Source: Hemerocallis citrina
Lineage: Eukaryota; Streptophyta; Magnoliopsida; Asparagales; Asphodelaceae
NCBI GenBank assembly: GCA_017893485.1
Contig: CM030363.1
Coordinates: 175,369,744 to 175,433,743 of the forward strand
Length of the DNA: 64,000 bases
Direction: 5' to 3'
The notes under the pieces are model-generated. The model was not told the origin of the DNA, searched no databases, and worked only from the letters and a program-made list of their open reading frames with translations. Made by a program: the position numbers and the translations under genes. Within the stretch, counting starts at the first letter, position 1. Each line of letters begins with the position of its first letter. Of the stretch, positions 36,338 through 48,278 are shown piece by piece.

Positions 36338-38700
36338 ATGTCTAGATCACAAAGTAGCGGCCGTAGCCTAAGTGGACAAGATTCCATCGGTTCTTCACCT
36401 CGGGCTCCAATAGTCCCACAAATAGAACCCGAATTTACACTGGATCTTATGGTAGGAGCTTACGATATCCTACACACGAAATAGAAGAAGAAATGCATGA
36501 TGTTGACACACAAACACAACAAACCGAACTCCAGTAGTAGTAGAAAAATTAGGGGGAAAACAAGTGATTGACGCAAATATTATGACTATATTATCGAAGT
36601 TGATAATCCGGATATAGAACATACAGTTTTTAAATCTTGTTTTAAGAGTTACAAATGAAGGAAGAGTGAGATAACATGTACAATTAAATGATACCTAAAA
36701 AATGTACACAAGGATCTATTTGAAAACCAACCCGGCCAACAAAAAATCCACCATAAGACTGGACATGTAGATATCCACCTATATGATCCAAAAAATGTTA
36801 GACAAAAAATGTCCCGTCTAATTATTAAGGATGAGTTACCTTTTTTCCTATTCCGAGAGTATGAACGTAGTGGAATTTAAACAAAATGCACTAAATCCAC
36901 ATTTGAGAAGAATTCTTAGAAATACAATCAAATCTGATTGTTTTGCACTTTCTATAGTTTAACTTGTAGAGTATTATTAACTTCCGATTGTTGAAAGTTT
37001 GTAACGATATTTCAATGATGGGCATAACTTGTTATTGGACCGATAGTGATTGGATGATTCAAAAGAGGATCATATTACTTACGGCTTTGCTATATCTCCA
37101 TAGTGGTTTAGTAATTGCACATTGTATTTTAGAAGTTTGTGATATCTTTCATATTCGTGATAACAAATTTTGTATTAGTTTTGATAATGCTTCTTACAAA
37201 TATGCTTTGATTAGTACATTAAAAACACAATTAGCTCCTCCATATTTAGAAATTTTTCACGTTAGATGTGCATGTCAAATTTTAAATTGATGTGTTCAAG
37301 ATGCATTAAAAATAGCCGAACCATTTGTGCATAACATTGTAAATTGTGTACATTTTATTGCTTTAAGTGGCCTTATACTTCAAAAATTTAAAGAAGGCTA
37401 AATTTGGAAAAAAAAAACCTTGAATTATGGCCTTTATGCAGAAAACCCCCTTGATCTTTTTTTTATTCAGAACACCCCCCCCCCCCCCCCCCCCCCCCCC
37501 CGCGAAGTATTGTTGCAAAAAACTCACCCCACTAGCGAGAGACTTCTGCTAAAGTTGAGGGAGGTTTTTGACAATAATGAGAAAGATGTATGATTTTTTT
37601 GAAACAACTTATAAAGATGAATGAGGTTATCTGATACAAGTAGAAAAATTAGATGTGGTTTTTTGAAATACTTCAGTTTTTTTTTGCAACAACCATACTT
37701 CAGAGGGTTTTCTGTATAGAAAAGATCGCCGGGGGGGGGGGGGGGGGGGGTTCTGCATAAAAAAAAGTGGGGGGGGGGGGGGGTGAAGGGTGTACATTTT
37801 AGAAAATTTCATAAGGATGTTAAATACCGATGAAACTCTATTTTTGATTTAATAAATGTTGTTACTCAATATAAAGCATTTATAAATGATTTTTGTTTTG
37901 CAAAAAATATGGAAAATTTCAAATGAATGAACAATCATGGTATTATGCAGAATCTTTGTTATTATTTTTAGAACCTTTTAAAACTGCAACTTTAAAATTT
38001 TCAAAATCTTATGATTCTACTTCTGGTAGCATTTTTATTTCACTAATTACTATGATGCACACTTTTCAAAAATTGATTGATAAACTTTTCAAGAAATGAT
38101 TGATGACATTTACATTTGTCAAATTGTTAAACCTGCATACACTAATATTTTAAAGTATTTTAGTCCTACTCCTATGTTGTATTGTATTGCTACAGTTATG
38201 GATCATCGTATCAAATTAGTGGGTACAAGGAGTTTGATTGAAATGTATTTTAGTTTACATGGAGATGAAGCTGAAATTGATTGCGATGAATTTTTAGCTA
38301 GGTTTGAATCAACATTGAATAACTTGTATGATTATTATGATAGAATTTTTCATCTAGTTGTATAACTAGTATATTTACGTCGTCTTCTTCTTCTTCTTGA
38401 GCTAATGGTAAGAGTAAATTAGACGATGTTACTTTAATTTACTTGCTCAAATTCAATCAAAAAAACATAGGACTAATAAACCGAATGAATTAAATTGGTA
38501 TAATCAATAAGATAGTGAGAGTTTCAATATTAAAATTGATGTGCTACAATGGTGGAAAGAACATGAACATGTTTACAATATTCATAAACATATGGATAAT
38601 GATCTACTAACTCCTCCCGTCTCTACAGTTGTTTCTGAAAGTGAATATTCTACAAGTGGCGATGTATAATAGATTACACGAATCGCTTGAAGCCCTAATT
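36338..38700 (+). pseudogene. hAT transposase, broken by stops and an insertion
   Basis: This is the DDE transposase of the hAT family. The likely start is the ATG at 36338 (MSRSQSSGRSLSGQ), followed soon by a stop. LIIKDELPFFLF (36815-36860) is the conserved block after the BED region. The long frame 36988-37290 contains HCILEVCDIFHI and SFDNASYKYAL, the second catalytic-Asp region, then FHVRCACQILN. After the insertion, 37893-38365 gives LLLFLEPFKTAT and a VMDHRIKL block. Bases 38540-38640 give LQWWKEHE and PVSTVVSESEYST, the C-terminal dimerisation domain. Multiple stops show it is inactive. Confidence 0.85.
37398..37804. mobile_element. Foldback-like insertion with poly-C and poly-G arms inside hAT
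   Basis: About 400 bp interrupt the transposase between a block ending CTTCAAAAATTTAAAGAA and one resuming near CATAAGGATGTTAAATA. The left part has TTATTCAGAAC followed by 27 C (37475-37501). The right part has 20 G (37731-37750), then TTCTGCATAAAA, then a further 15 G (37769-37783). The arms are therefore complementary. The probable ends are CTAAATTTGG and ATTTTAG. No clear target duplication was found, so the class is open. Confidence 0.55.
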
Positions 38701-38929
38701 GTTGGACATACTCATGTGCACGGAAGATTATATGAAGGCTGAAGATAGGAGTCAAGAAATTGGGGTTGACACATCAACAAGTGGAAGCAACTTGGCCGAA
38801 GAAGAAGAACAACAACAATAGCAAATTGAAGACCAACAACATCTGGTATGTAAAAAATTTGGAAAAAAAACATAGAAGTTCAAATGAATAATATATACAA
38901 ATTTTCTTTCACTATTTGACTCTTATTAC

Positions 38930-38964
<35 letters not shown>

Positions 38965-39197
38965 AAAAAAAATTAAAAACTCAAAAAATCTCAACCGGGC
39001 CAACCCGTGATCCCGATCAACCCGTAACGGGTTCGACCCGTTCGGGTTTGTGGGTCGACCCTACCATTTATCAACCCGGCCCGGTCCGGTATTGTTAAGC
39101 CAGCAACCCGAACTAAAACAGCCCTGACTTGGGTTTGACCCGCACGGGTTCGACCTGACCCGGCCCGATCGACTCGACTGCCACCCCCACTAAGATC

Positions 39198-39736
39198 CCA
39201 CGAATCATGTAATCCTCTTGTCCAAATTGCTCTACTAATTGAGCCCATTTCCTTGAATGTGTAACGTGATTCTTCAATTGTGGAGCATTGTAGTGTTTAA
39301 AAACTTAAAATAACAGGGGTTGGCACATGAGTCTGGGTTGTCAGTTTTCCTGTTGACCATCTTACTTTGACCCTTTCCGGAATTTCAACAAATTCTAAAC
39401 AATCGTAGAATTTTTTCCGTAATAACCCACTTTTGAAAATATTGATCAAATTGAACCATTTTCGAAAATATTTACCCAACTGATCAGTTTTAGACACGGC
39501 AGCATAAAAAGCTATAGATAATAACGACATACATTACTTTGATACTGTTGTTTTCAATAGCGGCATTACTATAGTATTCTAAGTTCTATACTCCAAATTT
39601 TCTTCTTCTTATTCTTCTTCTTTCTCCAATACCACCTCAGTGAATTGAGCATGTCATTAGCAATCAGACAGACAACAATGCAAATAGGAGAGCAAGTCAA
39701 TACCACAAATTAACTAACTGATATAAGAACGAACAA
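39198..39736. other. Unassigned sequence between hAT and Helitron-like element
   Basis: This continues the flank seen at 35400-35494. A minus-strand open frame of 77 codons (39297-39530) has no recognisable domain. It includes a stretch reading EIPERVKVRWSTG, but I cannot name it. Confidence 0.4.
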
Positions 39737-40001
39737 TGTATATAATAAAACACAAAGAAAGCTATCAAGTGGCTCTCATTCAATATAAACAAAATCAATG
39801 GTCTAGATTGATTCTGACAAATCACATTTTTCTGCCCAAAATTTCAAACATAAAAAAAAAATTATCTCTCTCTCTCTCAACTCAGAACCCCCCCCCCCCC
39901 CCCCCCCCCCCCGCTTCTCTCTCTCTCTGAACCCGATCTCAGAACCCCCCTCCCCCCTCTCTCTGTGTGTCTCTCTCATCCCGAATCCCTCTCTCTCTCC
40001 C

Positions 40002-40034
<33 letters not shown>

Positions 40035-40944
40035 TCCCAAAAATCCCGAACCCCTACCTCCTTGCAACCACCATCCCTACCACCTCACTGTGCACCCGAC
40101 CAACCTCCACCCACTTGCACTCCCGACCTCCTTCGAAGCACCCACTTACACTCCCGACCTCCTTCGAAGCTCCGTCAGCTCGGTCAACCCAACTTTCACC
40201 TCACCGTAAATTCTAGGATTGTATCTAGTTGGTCTCGGATCCCAATTAATTATCCCAATTTTTGCAAATTCGATATCGGATCCGATCAATGTAAGGTTCC
40301 TCGCTTTCTAATCTTTGAATTTTGGGGATATTTTTAATATGAATTTCATTGAATTTGAGATCTAGAAGATTAAAGTTGAATTTGGGTGTATGAGATCTGA
40401 TATCGATCAAGAATTCTTGATTGATTGATTTTTTTTTGAATTATAGATGAGAAGCTGAATTGTTTGAGAAGTTAAAAATTAGGGTTTTACTGTTGCCAAT
40501 TTTAGGTAATTTGTGCATTGTTATTGTTAGATTTGAACACTTTTTTGTATTAGATGTGTAGTGTTGTTTATTATATTAGGAGTAAATTTATGATCTTGAT
40601 CAGTTATAAATAGATTAGTAGTAAGTAACTAGATAGTTAGTTACATGTAGGAGGTAAAGATATTGCGAGGATTTCAACATTGTCATGGAGGGAATTGTTT
40701 TATTAGCTGATAGGTATTGTACTTGAGATTCAAATATAATCTAATTTTAACGGCCATTAAATCGTAGTTTGCATCTCCTTAATTGTGGATGTTAGTCTAT
40801 CTTGTGTAGACCATGTTGCCTCAGAAAGCCTCACATGTTTACTATTAATAGATTGAAATTGATCTTCATATTGAGCTTTGCTTCTAATTGGATCCTTTCT
40901 AAACAGAAAATTTTCTTCTACCCTAAAGTATCATAAGCAACATA
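39737..40944 (+). repeat. First copy of tandem-duplicated Helitron-like 5' region
   Basis: This matches 40945-42255 over its whole length. It includes a CT microsatellite and poly-C stretch (25 C at 39888-39912), and a cytosine-rich leader-like segment (40040-40290) followed by AATGTAAGGTTCC, which looks like a 5' splice site after an untranslated exon. The segment may be a captured promoter and leader. I see no open reading frame that continues from it. Confidence 0.8.
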
Positions 40945-41140
40945 TCTATATAATAAAACACAATGAAAGCTATCAAGTGTCTCTCATTCAATATATAAAA
41001 AATCAATGGTCCAGATTGATTCTGACAAAACACATTTTTCCACCCAAAATTTCAAACAAAAAAAAACAATTTTCTCTCTCTCTCTCTCTCTCAACTCAGA
41101 CCCCCCCTACTGCTTCTCTCTCTACACCTTTGTCTTCCAC

Positions 41141-41185
<45 letters not shown>

Positions 41186-41264
41186 AACCTGATCTCAGAA
41201 CCCCCTCCCCCCCCCCCCCCCCCGTGTGTGTGTGTCTCTGTCTGTCTGTCTCTCTCATCCTGAA

Positions 41265-41300
<36 letters not shown>

Positions 41301-42255
41301 TCTCTCTCTCTCTTCCCGAAATCTCGAACCCCCACCTCCTTGCAACTACCATCCCCAGCACCTCACTGTGCACCTGACCAACCTCCACCAACTTGCACTC
41401 CTGACCTCCTTCGAAGCTCCGTCAGCCCCGCCTAATCGAAACCGCACTCAAACCTCCACCTCCTTCGAAGCTCCGTCAGCTCCGCCAACCTAACTTTCAC
41501 CTCACTGCAAATTTTAGGATTGTATCTAATTGGTCTCGAATCCCAATTAATTATCCCAATTTTCGCAAATTCGATCTCGAATCCGACCAATGTAAGGTTC
41601 CTCGCTCTCTAATCTTTGAATTTTGGGGATTTTTTTAATATGAATTTCATTGAATTTGAGATCTAGATGATTAAAGTTGAATTTGGGTGTATGAGATATG
41701 ATATCGATCAAGAATTCTTGATTGATTAATTTTTTTTGAATTATAGATAAGAAACTGAATTGTTTGAGAAATTAAAAATTAGGGTTTTACGGTTGCTAAT
41801 TTTAGGTAATTTGTGCATTTTTATTGTTAGATTTGAACACTTTTTTGTATTAGATGTGAAATTAGTGTTGTTTATTATATTAGGAGTAAATTTATGATCT
41901 TGATCAGTTATAACTAGATTAGTAGTAAGTAACAAGATAGTTAATTACATGTAGGCGATGAAGATATTGCAAGGATTGCGACATTGTCATGGAGGGAATT
42001 GCTTTATTAGCTGACAGGTATTGTATTTGAGATTCGAATATAATCTAATTTTAATGGTCATTAAATCGTAGTTCGCATCTCCTTAATTGTGGACGTTAGC
42101 CTATCTTGTGTAGACCATGTTGCCTCAGAAAACCTCACATGTTTACTATTAATATATTTAAATTGATCTTCATATTGAGCTTTGCTTCTAATTGGATCCT
42201 TTTTAAACGGAAAACTCTCTTCTACCCTAAAGTATCATAAGAAACATATCTCATG
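40945..42255 (+). repeat. Second copy of tandem-duplicated Helitron-like 5' region
   Basis: The copy is about 90 bp longer, mostly from expansion of CT repeats (41140-41300) and a 17-C run near 41207. It begins directly with the TCTATATAATAAAACAC terminus after an A, the canonical Helitron A|TC junction. It shows several percent divergence from the first copy, by eye. Confidence 0.8.
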
Positions 42256-44577
42256 CAAAATCAAGAATCGAATGCATTTATATATAGTTTTCTGAAACCT
42301 TAAAATAAGTAAACCTTGCTTATGGAGGAAAATTTCCTACTATATAGTATTTTAGATGGAATTATGGAAACAAATCAAATGTCATATATTGTGATGGGGC
42401 AAAAGTTTTTTTTTATAAATTTTATAAATTTATTTTTTGCGTAGTTTTGAATAAGAGTCTTTCTTGAACAAATCTTGACAAAAGTTATGTTCACAAACTT
42501 AATTGAATATTAAAGTGAAATCAATAATATTCTTCTTTTCAGTGAACTTTAACTGCGAAGGTATAGTTACTCCTTTGTTGTTCCTTTTTTAAACAGATTA
42601 AGCTTCTAGGTAACTTTCAAGCTTGGTTAGGACATGCACTTTTAATCAAAGAGTATGCTTATCTAGAAGAGCTTAAGCAAGATAACAAACATAACATCAA
42701 CTAAGTTGAATGAATGTACTGTATATTATTTTAGAGCTTTTGATAGTTCATTATTTTTTGGGATCACTCTTAACAATTTTCTTACATGGATAGGATAAAC
42801 AATGTGCAACCTCACTTATGTATCTTTTTAGTTGTATATATTTTCTTTACTATGTTCAGTTTACTATATACTTTTTATCCACTAATATTCTTCTTCTGTT
42901 AAATGTAAATTCCTAACCAAAAAGTTGTTTAGTGTTAAAAGATCATGTCATAGTTCAACGTATATCCGAACGAGATATAGATTAGTAGTTTGTCTTCTTC
43001 CCAAATTGAGTAATAGAAATCCTCTATTGATTTAGCTTATGTATATTGTAAATAAATTCCGATTCATTATTATATGCACCAATTTTTCGAAATTGATACT
43101 GTTTTGCATCTAATTTTAGGATTGTAACCTAATTTTTGGATTGATACTGTTTTGCATCTAATTTTGTGCAAATTTTAGGATTGTAACATAATTTTGCATC
43201 TAATTGATACTGTTTAGGGTTGCAGATTTTAAAATTTGTAGCTTTGGTTATTAGGGTTTCGAACATTTAGTGTTTCCTCTTTGATTTTAGGATTTCAAAA
43301 ATATGTTAGTTTATACTCTGTGTAAATAAAATCTGTGTTTGTATCTATCACAATTTTTTTGGTTGATTTTTTTATGGCAATTGTGATAGGTTTGCCCGTT
43401 GATTGTAATGAAAATCAAAGAGGATTGCCTGTTGACAATTGTATACTCTCTGTTCGTATCTGTCACAATTTTTTAAAGTAATTAGAACATCAAAGTTAGA
43501 TTTTAGCTAATGTAATTAATTTCCTCTTCTTTATATACATATCAAGTCCTTCATCAGAATTAAACAACAGCAATGGACACTCTCTATGAAATTCGAAGAA
43601 CATTGTGGAAAAATGTTTGCAGTTTAGTTTAGTTGCAGTTTCGGGATACTTCAATTTCAAATTCCCCAACTCTTCTGTTTTGATAGTTTAGTTGCAGTGT
43701 TATGTTTTGCTACCTGTTTTGTACAGCTTCGAAACTCTTGCATTAAGATCTTTTATGTTTTATTTTAATTGCTCTATCTATTGACAATAAAAAGGTAGTA
43801 ATTGATTGGTGATTAACTACACTGGAACACCAAGTTTTCCAATACTAGGAAAAAAAATTCTGAGAAAATATACTACGAATTGGTGCACTGATTTTTTCTA
43901 TGGTGAAGTATGGTTATTTTTCATTATTAGTTATGTTATTGTTGTCGGATCTTAAGATTGTATATAGATAATAGTGTATGGTTATTGTTATTGTTGTTAT
44001 TGTTGTTATTGTTGTCGGAGCTTAATTATGTTATTGTTGTCTGATTTTAAGTATGGTTGTATTAATTATGTATGGTTAATTATTTCTATGGTGAAGTATG
44101 GTGAAGTATGGTTCTTTTTTAGTATACAGTTTACAGTATATAGTTTTATTTGGTCAGTTATTTGATCTCATTGTTTATTGTATATAGAATTTAGTAAATA
44201 CTGTTTACAATGTTAGTGTATAGAATTTAGTAATTGTTTACAATGTTATTTGGTCAATTAGTGGAAAAATATTATTTGATGTTATTTGATCTCATTGTAG
44301 TAACATTGTTTACACTGAAAATTCTTATTTGATCTTATTGTAAATTATGTGTTGTTAGATCTCATTGTTGTTCAATAACTTAAAAGTTTAATGCTCTGAG
44401 GAATAAGACAGTGACCTTTTATGTTTTCAATTAACTAATTGACCAAATATTGGCCTCAAGGTCATCATGTAGTTTGCATGCGTGTACAAGTAAACTGGGT
44501 ATCAGTTCTCACATACATATGTTTATGCATTATTAAGAAAAGTTAGATGGTCGTGATCTAATCTATGGATAGATAGA
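42256..44577. other. AT-rich interior of Helitron-like element, no gene recognised
   Basis: Short local repeats occur at 43085-43215 (around TTGATACTGTTTTGCATC, about three times) and at 43975-44030 (GTTATT repeats). A TATA-like box followed by an ATG occurs at 43530-43575 and is repeated at 46480-46530. No domain was identified. Confidence 0.55.
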
Positions 44578-44639
44578 TCACTGAATTGATGAGTGCCACA
44601 AAATTGTGTCCACATGACTACCAATTAAAGATATAAGAA

Positions 44640-44912
44640 TAGAGAAAAGTTTGACAATACGACACCTGAGGTGGTGAATCACCTTTAGTTCATAATCAGG
44701 ATAGTTACATAATGCCTCCATTAGACACGGAGTTGCCAGCTTTGCAATCCACCAAGCCCCTGCAAGCATTCCACAGTGTGCATAACCGAGAACTAAATTG
44801 CTTACACCGCCTTCATGCACAACTGTATGATGGAATGGTACATCCTCACTAGTTGCCGCAGTCAAAGTATCTCTTCCTCGAATCAAGAGCAAAATACACT
44901 TTGTGCTTTTGT
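44640..44912 (-). pseudogene. Class-3 lipase exon fragment (diacylglycerol-lipase-like)
   Basis: The minus-strand translation includes LLIRGRDTLTAATSE, then VPFHHTVVHEGGVSN, then LVLGYAHCGMLAGAWW, closely resembling plant class-3 lipases of the calmodulin-binding / sn1-diacylglycerol-lipase type. The fragment runs on to YPDYELKVIHH. There the family has the catalytic GHSLGGG elbow, but this copy reads HHLRCRI, so the nucleophile serine is lost. No other exon of such a gene is present. It is best read as a captured, non-functional fragment. It lies 140 bp from an exon of an unrelated gene on the other strand. Confidence 0.75.
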
Positions 44913-45050
44913 CATTGGTTAATTAGTTAATGTTTTCTACCAAACAGATGGTATAGAAAACATAAAGACCAATATTTGTTACTTTACTTATCTGAGTTTA
45001 TGTTTCTGATTTTTTGTACCATTTAAGACTTTCTTGGAATATTTATGTAG

Positions 45051-45174
45051 GGATCCGAATGCCTTGGTTTATGCTATCAAGAGATCTTGTGAAAACAAAG
45101 CAGATGTTGTTTCTTTAGATGAGAAGGAAGGTGGAGTGAAAGCTACCTTGAACTGGGGGCACACGTTTGGCCAT
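45051..45174 (+). pseudogene. 3-dehydroquinate synthase exon fragment
   Basis: The exon is bounded by ATGTAG| and |GTAAGT, with a reading frame giving [16 protein letters not shown], then [16 protein letters not shown] and LNWGHTFGH. This matches the core of plastid 3-dehydroquinate synthase, the second shikimate-pathway enzyme, including the metal- and substrate-binding GHTFGH block. One position reads Trp where the family has Leu (NLGHTFGH). Splice sites are intact, but I found no neighbouring exon in the expected reach. A captured single exon with flanking intron sequence is the likeliest explanation. Confidence 0.82.
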
Positions 45175-46545
45175 GTAAGTTCTTAAATAGTTTTTCTTAT
45201 GATTTAGCTTTTTATTTTTATGTTTTGTGCTCATTCGTTTCATATGCACACCTTATTTTCTTCTTTTTGTTTGCTGGACATGTTTGGTTAGTTACTCTAT
45301 TAGCTTTCTAAACACTCTTTAAGTAAAATAATGTTAATCGTTTCAAAAAGTAAAATAATGTTAAATAGAAAGAAAAAAAAATCAAATTAAACAACAGTTT
45401 GGCGACATCAGGTTTAAATAACTTAACTCAAATGGCCTGAAGAGAAAGGTTTCCTTTTTACTTGAAGCTGTACCAGTTAGAAGAAAAATGTTATTTGATC
45501 TCAATTAGTATTAGATTTACATTTGTTTGATACTCCACGTACAACAGTTTTTGTCAAAAAAAACTTTAGAATTAGATAGAAGAAAATTCATTATGGTTGA
45601 AATGAGGATAGCACCTTTTACACGGTTGAAATTCGTTACTATAGCATCAGGTGGTTCTCAGGTTGCTTTCTGTATGTGTGCTTTTCTGTATGCATGTGCT
45701 ATGAGAGATAATCCGATATGGAGGTGCTCCTATGTATGAATGAGATGTAAGTGTGACTTTTTATATGAAAAGGAAATATTCATGTATTTGTGTTTTTGTG
45801 TTTAAACAAACAAGGAACCCTTGGAATTTTTTTTTTTTGAAGGGTTGTGTATAATCTTAAGATATAAATGAAAGGGAAGTGTCAAGTTTCAATTAGGCTA
45901 TTTACAAGGGGAGTAGATACAGGGGTGTTGTCTCTTTATCAAATGAAAATGTGCTGTGTATGTGAAAATTCCGAGTATGTGTCAAGTGACTATATGCAAA
46001 GGGGTGTGATCAAGGAAAATATTGGTCGTGTGCTTCTGCCTGCTAGGATTCTGAGATGAGAATATAGCTAGCTCATTTGTGACATCCTATATGAACGGTG
46101 ATGATGAACCTCTAAGGCCAGTTTGCTTATACTCCATTTAGATGGTATCAGTAAATGACTCTACAGCCATGTCTCCATTTGCAATTGTACTAGCTTATGC
46201 AAAGCTACCGGCAGTGCTGTCTCCATTTTACTCTGAATCAAATTATTCTCATTTTAGATGAATCATTGAAATTGGTTTTAATTTGTATGAGAATCCAAAA
46301 GAATACAATGCAATTTAAGTGATGCTGGAATTTTAACATGAATAATTGATTCGTTTAGCTTATAACTGGGTCATCTACTGACTATCCAAATTATGTGTAA
46401 AATTTTAGCTAATGTACGTAATTGATTAGTTTGTTAAAGTAATTAGAAAGTCAAAGTTAAGTAATTGATTGGTTTCCCCTGCTTTATATACAGAGCAAGT
46501 CCTTCATCAAAATTAAACAACAGCAATGGATAACATCCACTATAT
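45175..46545. other. AT-rich interior of Helitron-like element, no gene recognised
   Basis: This begins with intron-like sequence after the dehydroquinate synthase exon. Short open frames at 45527-45739 and 45868-46059 have no family resemblance. Bases 46430-46530 repeat 43470-43575, including the TATATACA box and the ATG context AACAACAGCAATGG. Confidence 0.5.
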
Positions 46546-46994
46546 ATGGCCATGTAAGTTTCTCTTTTTTGTAAGACATCTACAACTCTTTCATATTAGA
46601 TCAAAAAATTCTTTCTTTTATATTCTTGACATTATAATGTTTATTTTCATACTTTATTGGTTGATGTTGACTTGGAAAAAACAGTAAGTGAAGCTTTTCA
46701 TTGTGTTATTATCAAATTAACTAATTGTCCACTTACATTCAAAATTGTTTTTTTTCTATTACAGTTACAATTCCTATGAAAAAAGAAATGTAGGGGTTAC
46801 CTTTCGAGATGAACGCGAGCTTAATCTGATATTCCTTTGCAAGGTAAGCTTAACCCCTTATGTGTATTAGATGCTCGTTATTGATATTTTCTTAATTCCT
46901 ACTTCTTTTTAACCAACCAATGCAGAGAAAGGAAACAACCAGTTATTCTAGCAAAGGAAAGGGAAAGGAAAATGAAATGTGTACTTCGTTATAA
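46546..46994 (+). CDS. Possible small three-exon gene, 51 residues, unknown function
   Basis: Exons at 46546-46553, 46765-46843 and 46926-46994 join in frame across two introns with GTAAGT...ACAG and GTAAGC...GCAG borders. They encode 51 residues starting MAIYNSYEKRNVGV and ending in a Lys/Gly/Ser-rich tail with GKGKGKEN. A TATATACA box lies about 55 bp upstream. An earlier ATG at 46526 is out of frame with the exons. I know no matching family. The tiny first exon (8 nt of coding) makes the model fragile. It may be a captured gene end or a chance combination. Confidence 0.3.
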
Positions 46995-47056
46995 GTGTTT
47001 TGAAATCTTTTTTTGGTAGTTTTACTTTTTTTTGTAGTTAACTTCAGTTATTTAGA

Positions 47057-47189
47057 ATGAGGGTAGTTGAGAAAATCTGTGTAATATTTAGTATTTTGGG
47101 ATATTTTGTAAGTACTGTATGGGATGATGATATATAGTGATGGGATATAGTATGTTAAAAATCGTACCCGCAAAGTTGTGAAATATTGG
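47057..47189 (+). repeat. Left part of a ~750-bp tandem duplication, interrupted by the Gypsy element
   Basis: This matches 62435-62555 closely. Together with 61821-62434 it makes one repeat unit whose second copy is 62435-63183. The last five bases, ATTGG (47185-47189), are the Gypsy target duplication. Confidence 0.85.
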
Positions 47190-47786
47190 TGTTACCGCTG
47201 ATTTCGGTGTGGGGGTAAACAGATAGAATTTGTGAGTCCGAGAAAAACCTGAACAGTTGACTCAGCCTTTTTGCTCCCGCCGCGACCTGCAAGGAAGTGC
47301 GAGACACCGGGGTTGATTCCGGCGACGCACCCTCCGATGCTCTTGTCAGTAATCAGAAAAAGATTAAGAAAGAGCTTAAGTGGTGAAAGAGTGATTAACC
47401 TGGTCACGGTGGTGGAGGGGTTGTATTTATAGTCGCCTTTGGAACGGTTAGGGGCCTGATTTCCTGCCTAACAGCCAGGAGGAAAATCCTCCTATTCTGT
47501 TCTGGGAAATTAGCCCCTGATTCCCTGGTGGGAGTCAATCAGGCCTGTTGATTTGATCTAGTCGAATCAATGGCCCTGATTCTCCTCTTGGTGAACTGGG
47601 CTCGTATCGGGTCGGGACCCGTGCCCAGTTAATGTGGATGCGTTCGCGGGTTGCCGGTTCTGTGAGAAGGAGACGCAATACCCGTTTTGGATCCACTTGT
47701 ATGTTAAATTACCTTTTTACCCCCGAGCATCAAGATTCGTGCCCAATCTGGACGGTTCCGATTTAACCCCATTTTTAGCCATATCA
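47190..47786 (-). repeat. 3' LTR of the Tat-type Gypsy element
   Basis: 597 bp, TGTTACCGC to CATATCA. It is almost identical to 61219-61815. Most differences are C/T or G/A, as expected from decay of methylated cytosines. Confidence 0.95.
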
Positions 47787-47802
47787 CGAGCCCCCCACTC
47801 CT
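47787..47802 (-). other. Polypurine tract of the Gypsy element
   Basis: On the minus strand this reads GGAGTGGGGGGCTCG, directly before the 3' LTR start (TGATATGG). It would prime plus-strand DNA synthesis. Confidence 0.8.
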
Positions 47803-48278
47803 AAAGACTGAGCGTGATCAGTCTTTGAGGAGTAGTTTGACTGTTTTGTGGGCTAGTGGAGTTGTATCGGAGTCCATATGGTGGACTTAGAATCTCGAAG
47901 GGGGTAGTGAGGTGACTTTTTGATGCCATGTGTTGTTCTCCAGCCTTATCGAGTATTTGGCGTCTTTCGTCTATTTTTCTCGGATTTATTTATTTAATTT
48001 TGCGATGTGTTCACTAACCGTTCGGGGGCCTTAACTGTACATTCTAGGCAATAATTGTTCGTTCAGGGGCTCAAAAAATATACCCCCGAATTTTTAATTA
48101 TTTTCCAGAATTTTTAGTTAATTTTCCCGAATTTTTAGCAATTTTTTCGCAATTTTTAAGTAAATAAAACGAATTAAATAAATAAAAAACGATTTTTAAT
48201 ACTGATTTATGGCGTGGCGCAATCTGGACCTCTGATCATCGTCGAGCGTGATTTTCTGGGATATTTGACGGTCTCCAT

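Larger units (their letters stand above)
35495..39189 (+). mobile_element. Decayed autonomous-type hAT transposon
   Basis: The element is 3.7 kb and is flanked by a perfect 8-bp duplication, CTAAGATC (35487-35494 and 39190-39197). The ends are TAGTGATGGCGG and, reversed, TGGGGGTGGCAG: short imperfect inverted repeats of the hAT type. Subterminal regions (35505-35680 and 38995-39180) are dense in GACCCG/CGGGTC motifs, the expected transposase-binding repeats. The body carries a broken transposase gene on the plus strand. A G/C-homopolymer insertion sits at about 37398-37804. Confidence 0.9.

Noticed and set aside
39297..39530. 77-codon minus-strand frame as a gene
   Set aside because: It has no recognisable family and no supporting splice or promoter signal. 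It is left as unassigned sequence.
41091..41391. Arg/Glu-rich and Ser/Leu-rich frames near 39965-41493
   Set aside because: They are translations of CT microsatellites and C runs in several frames at once.
45868..46059. 63-codon plus-strand frame with several Cys
   Set aside because: The Cys spacing fits no zinc-binding motif I know. It lies in an AT-rich non-coding stretch.
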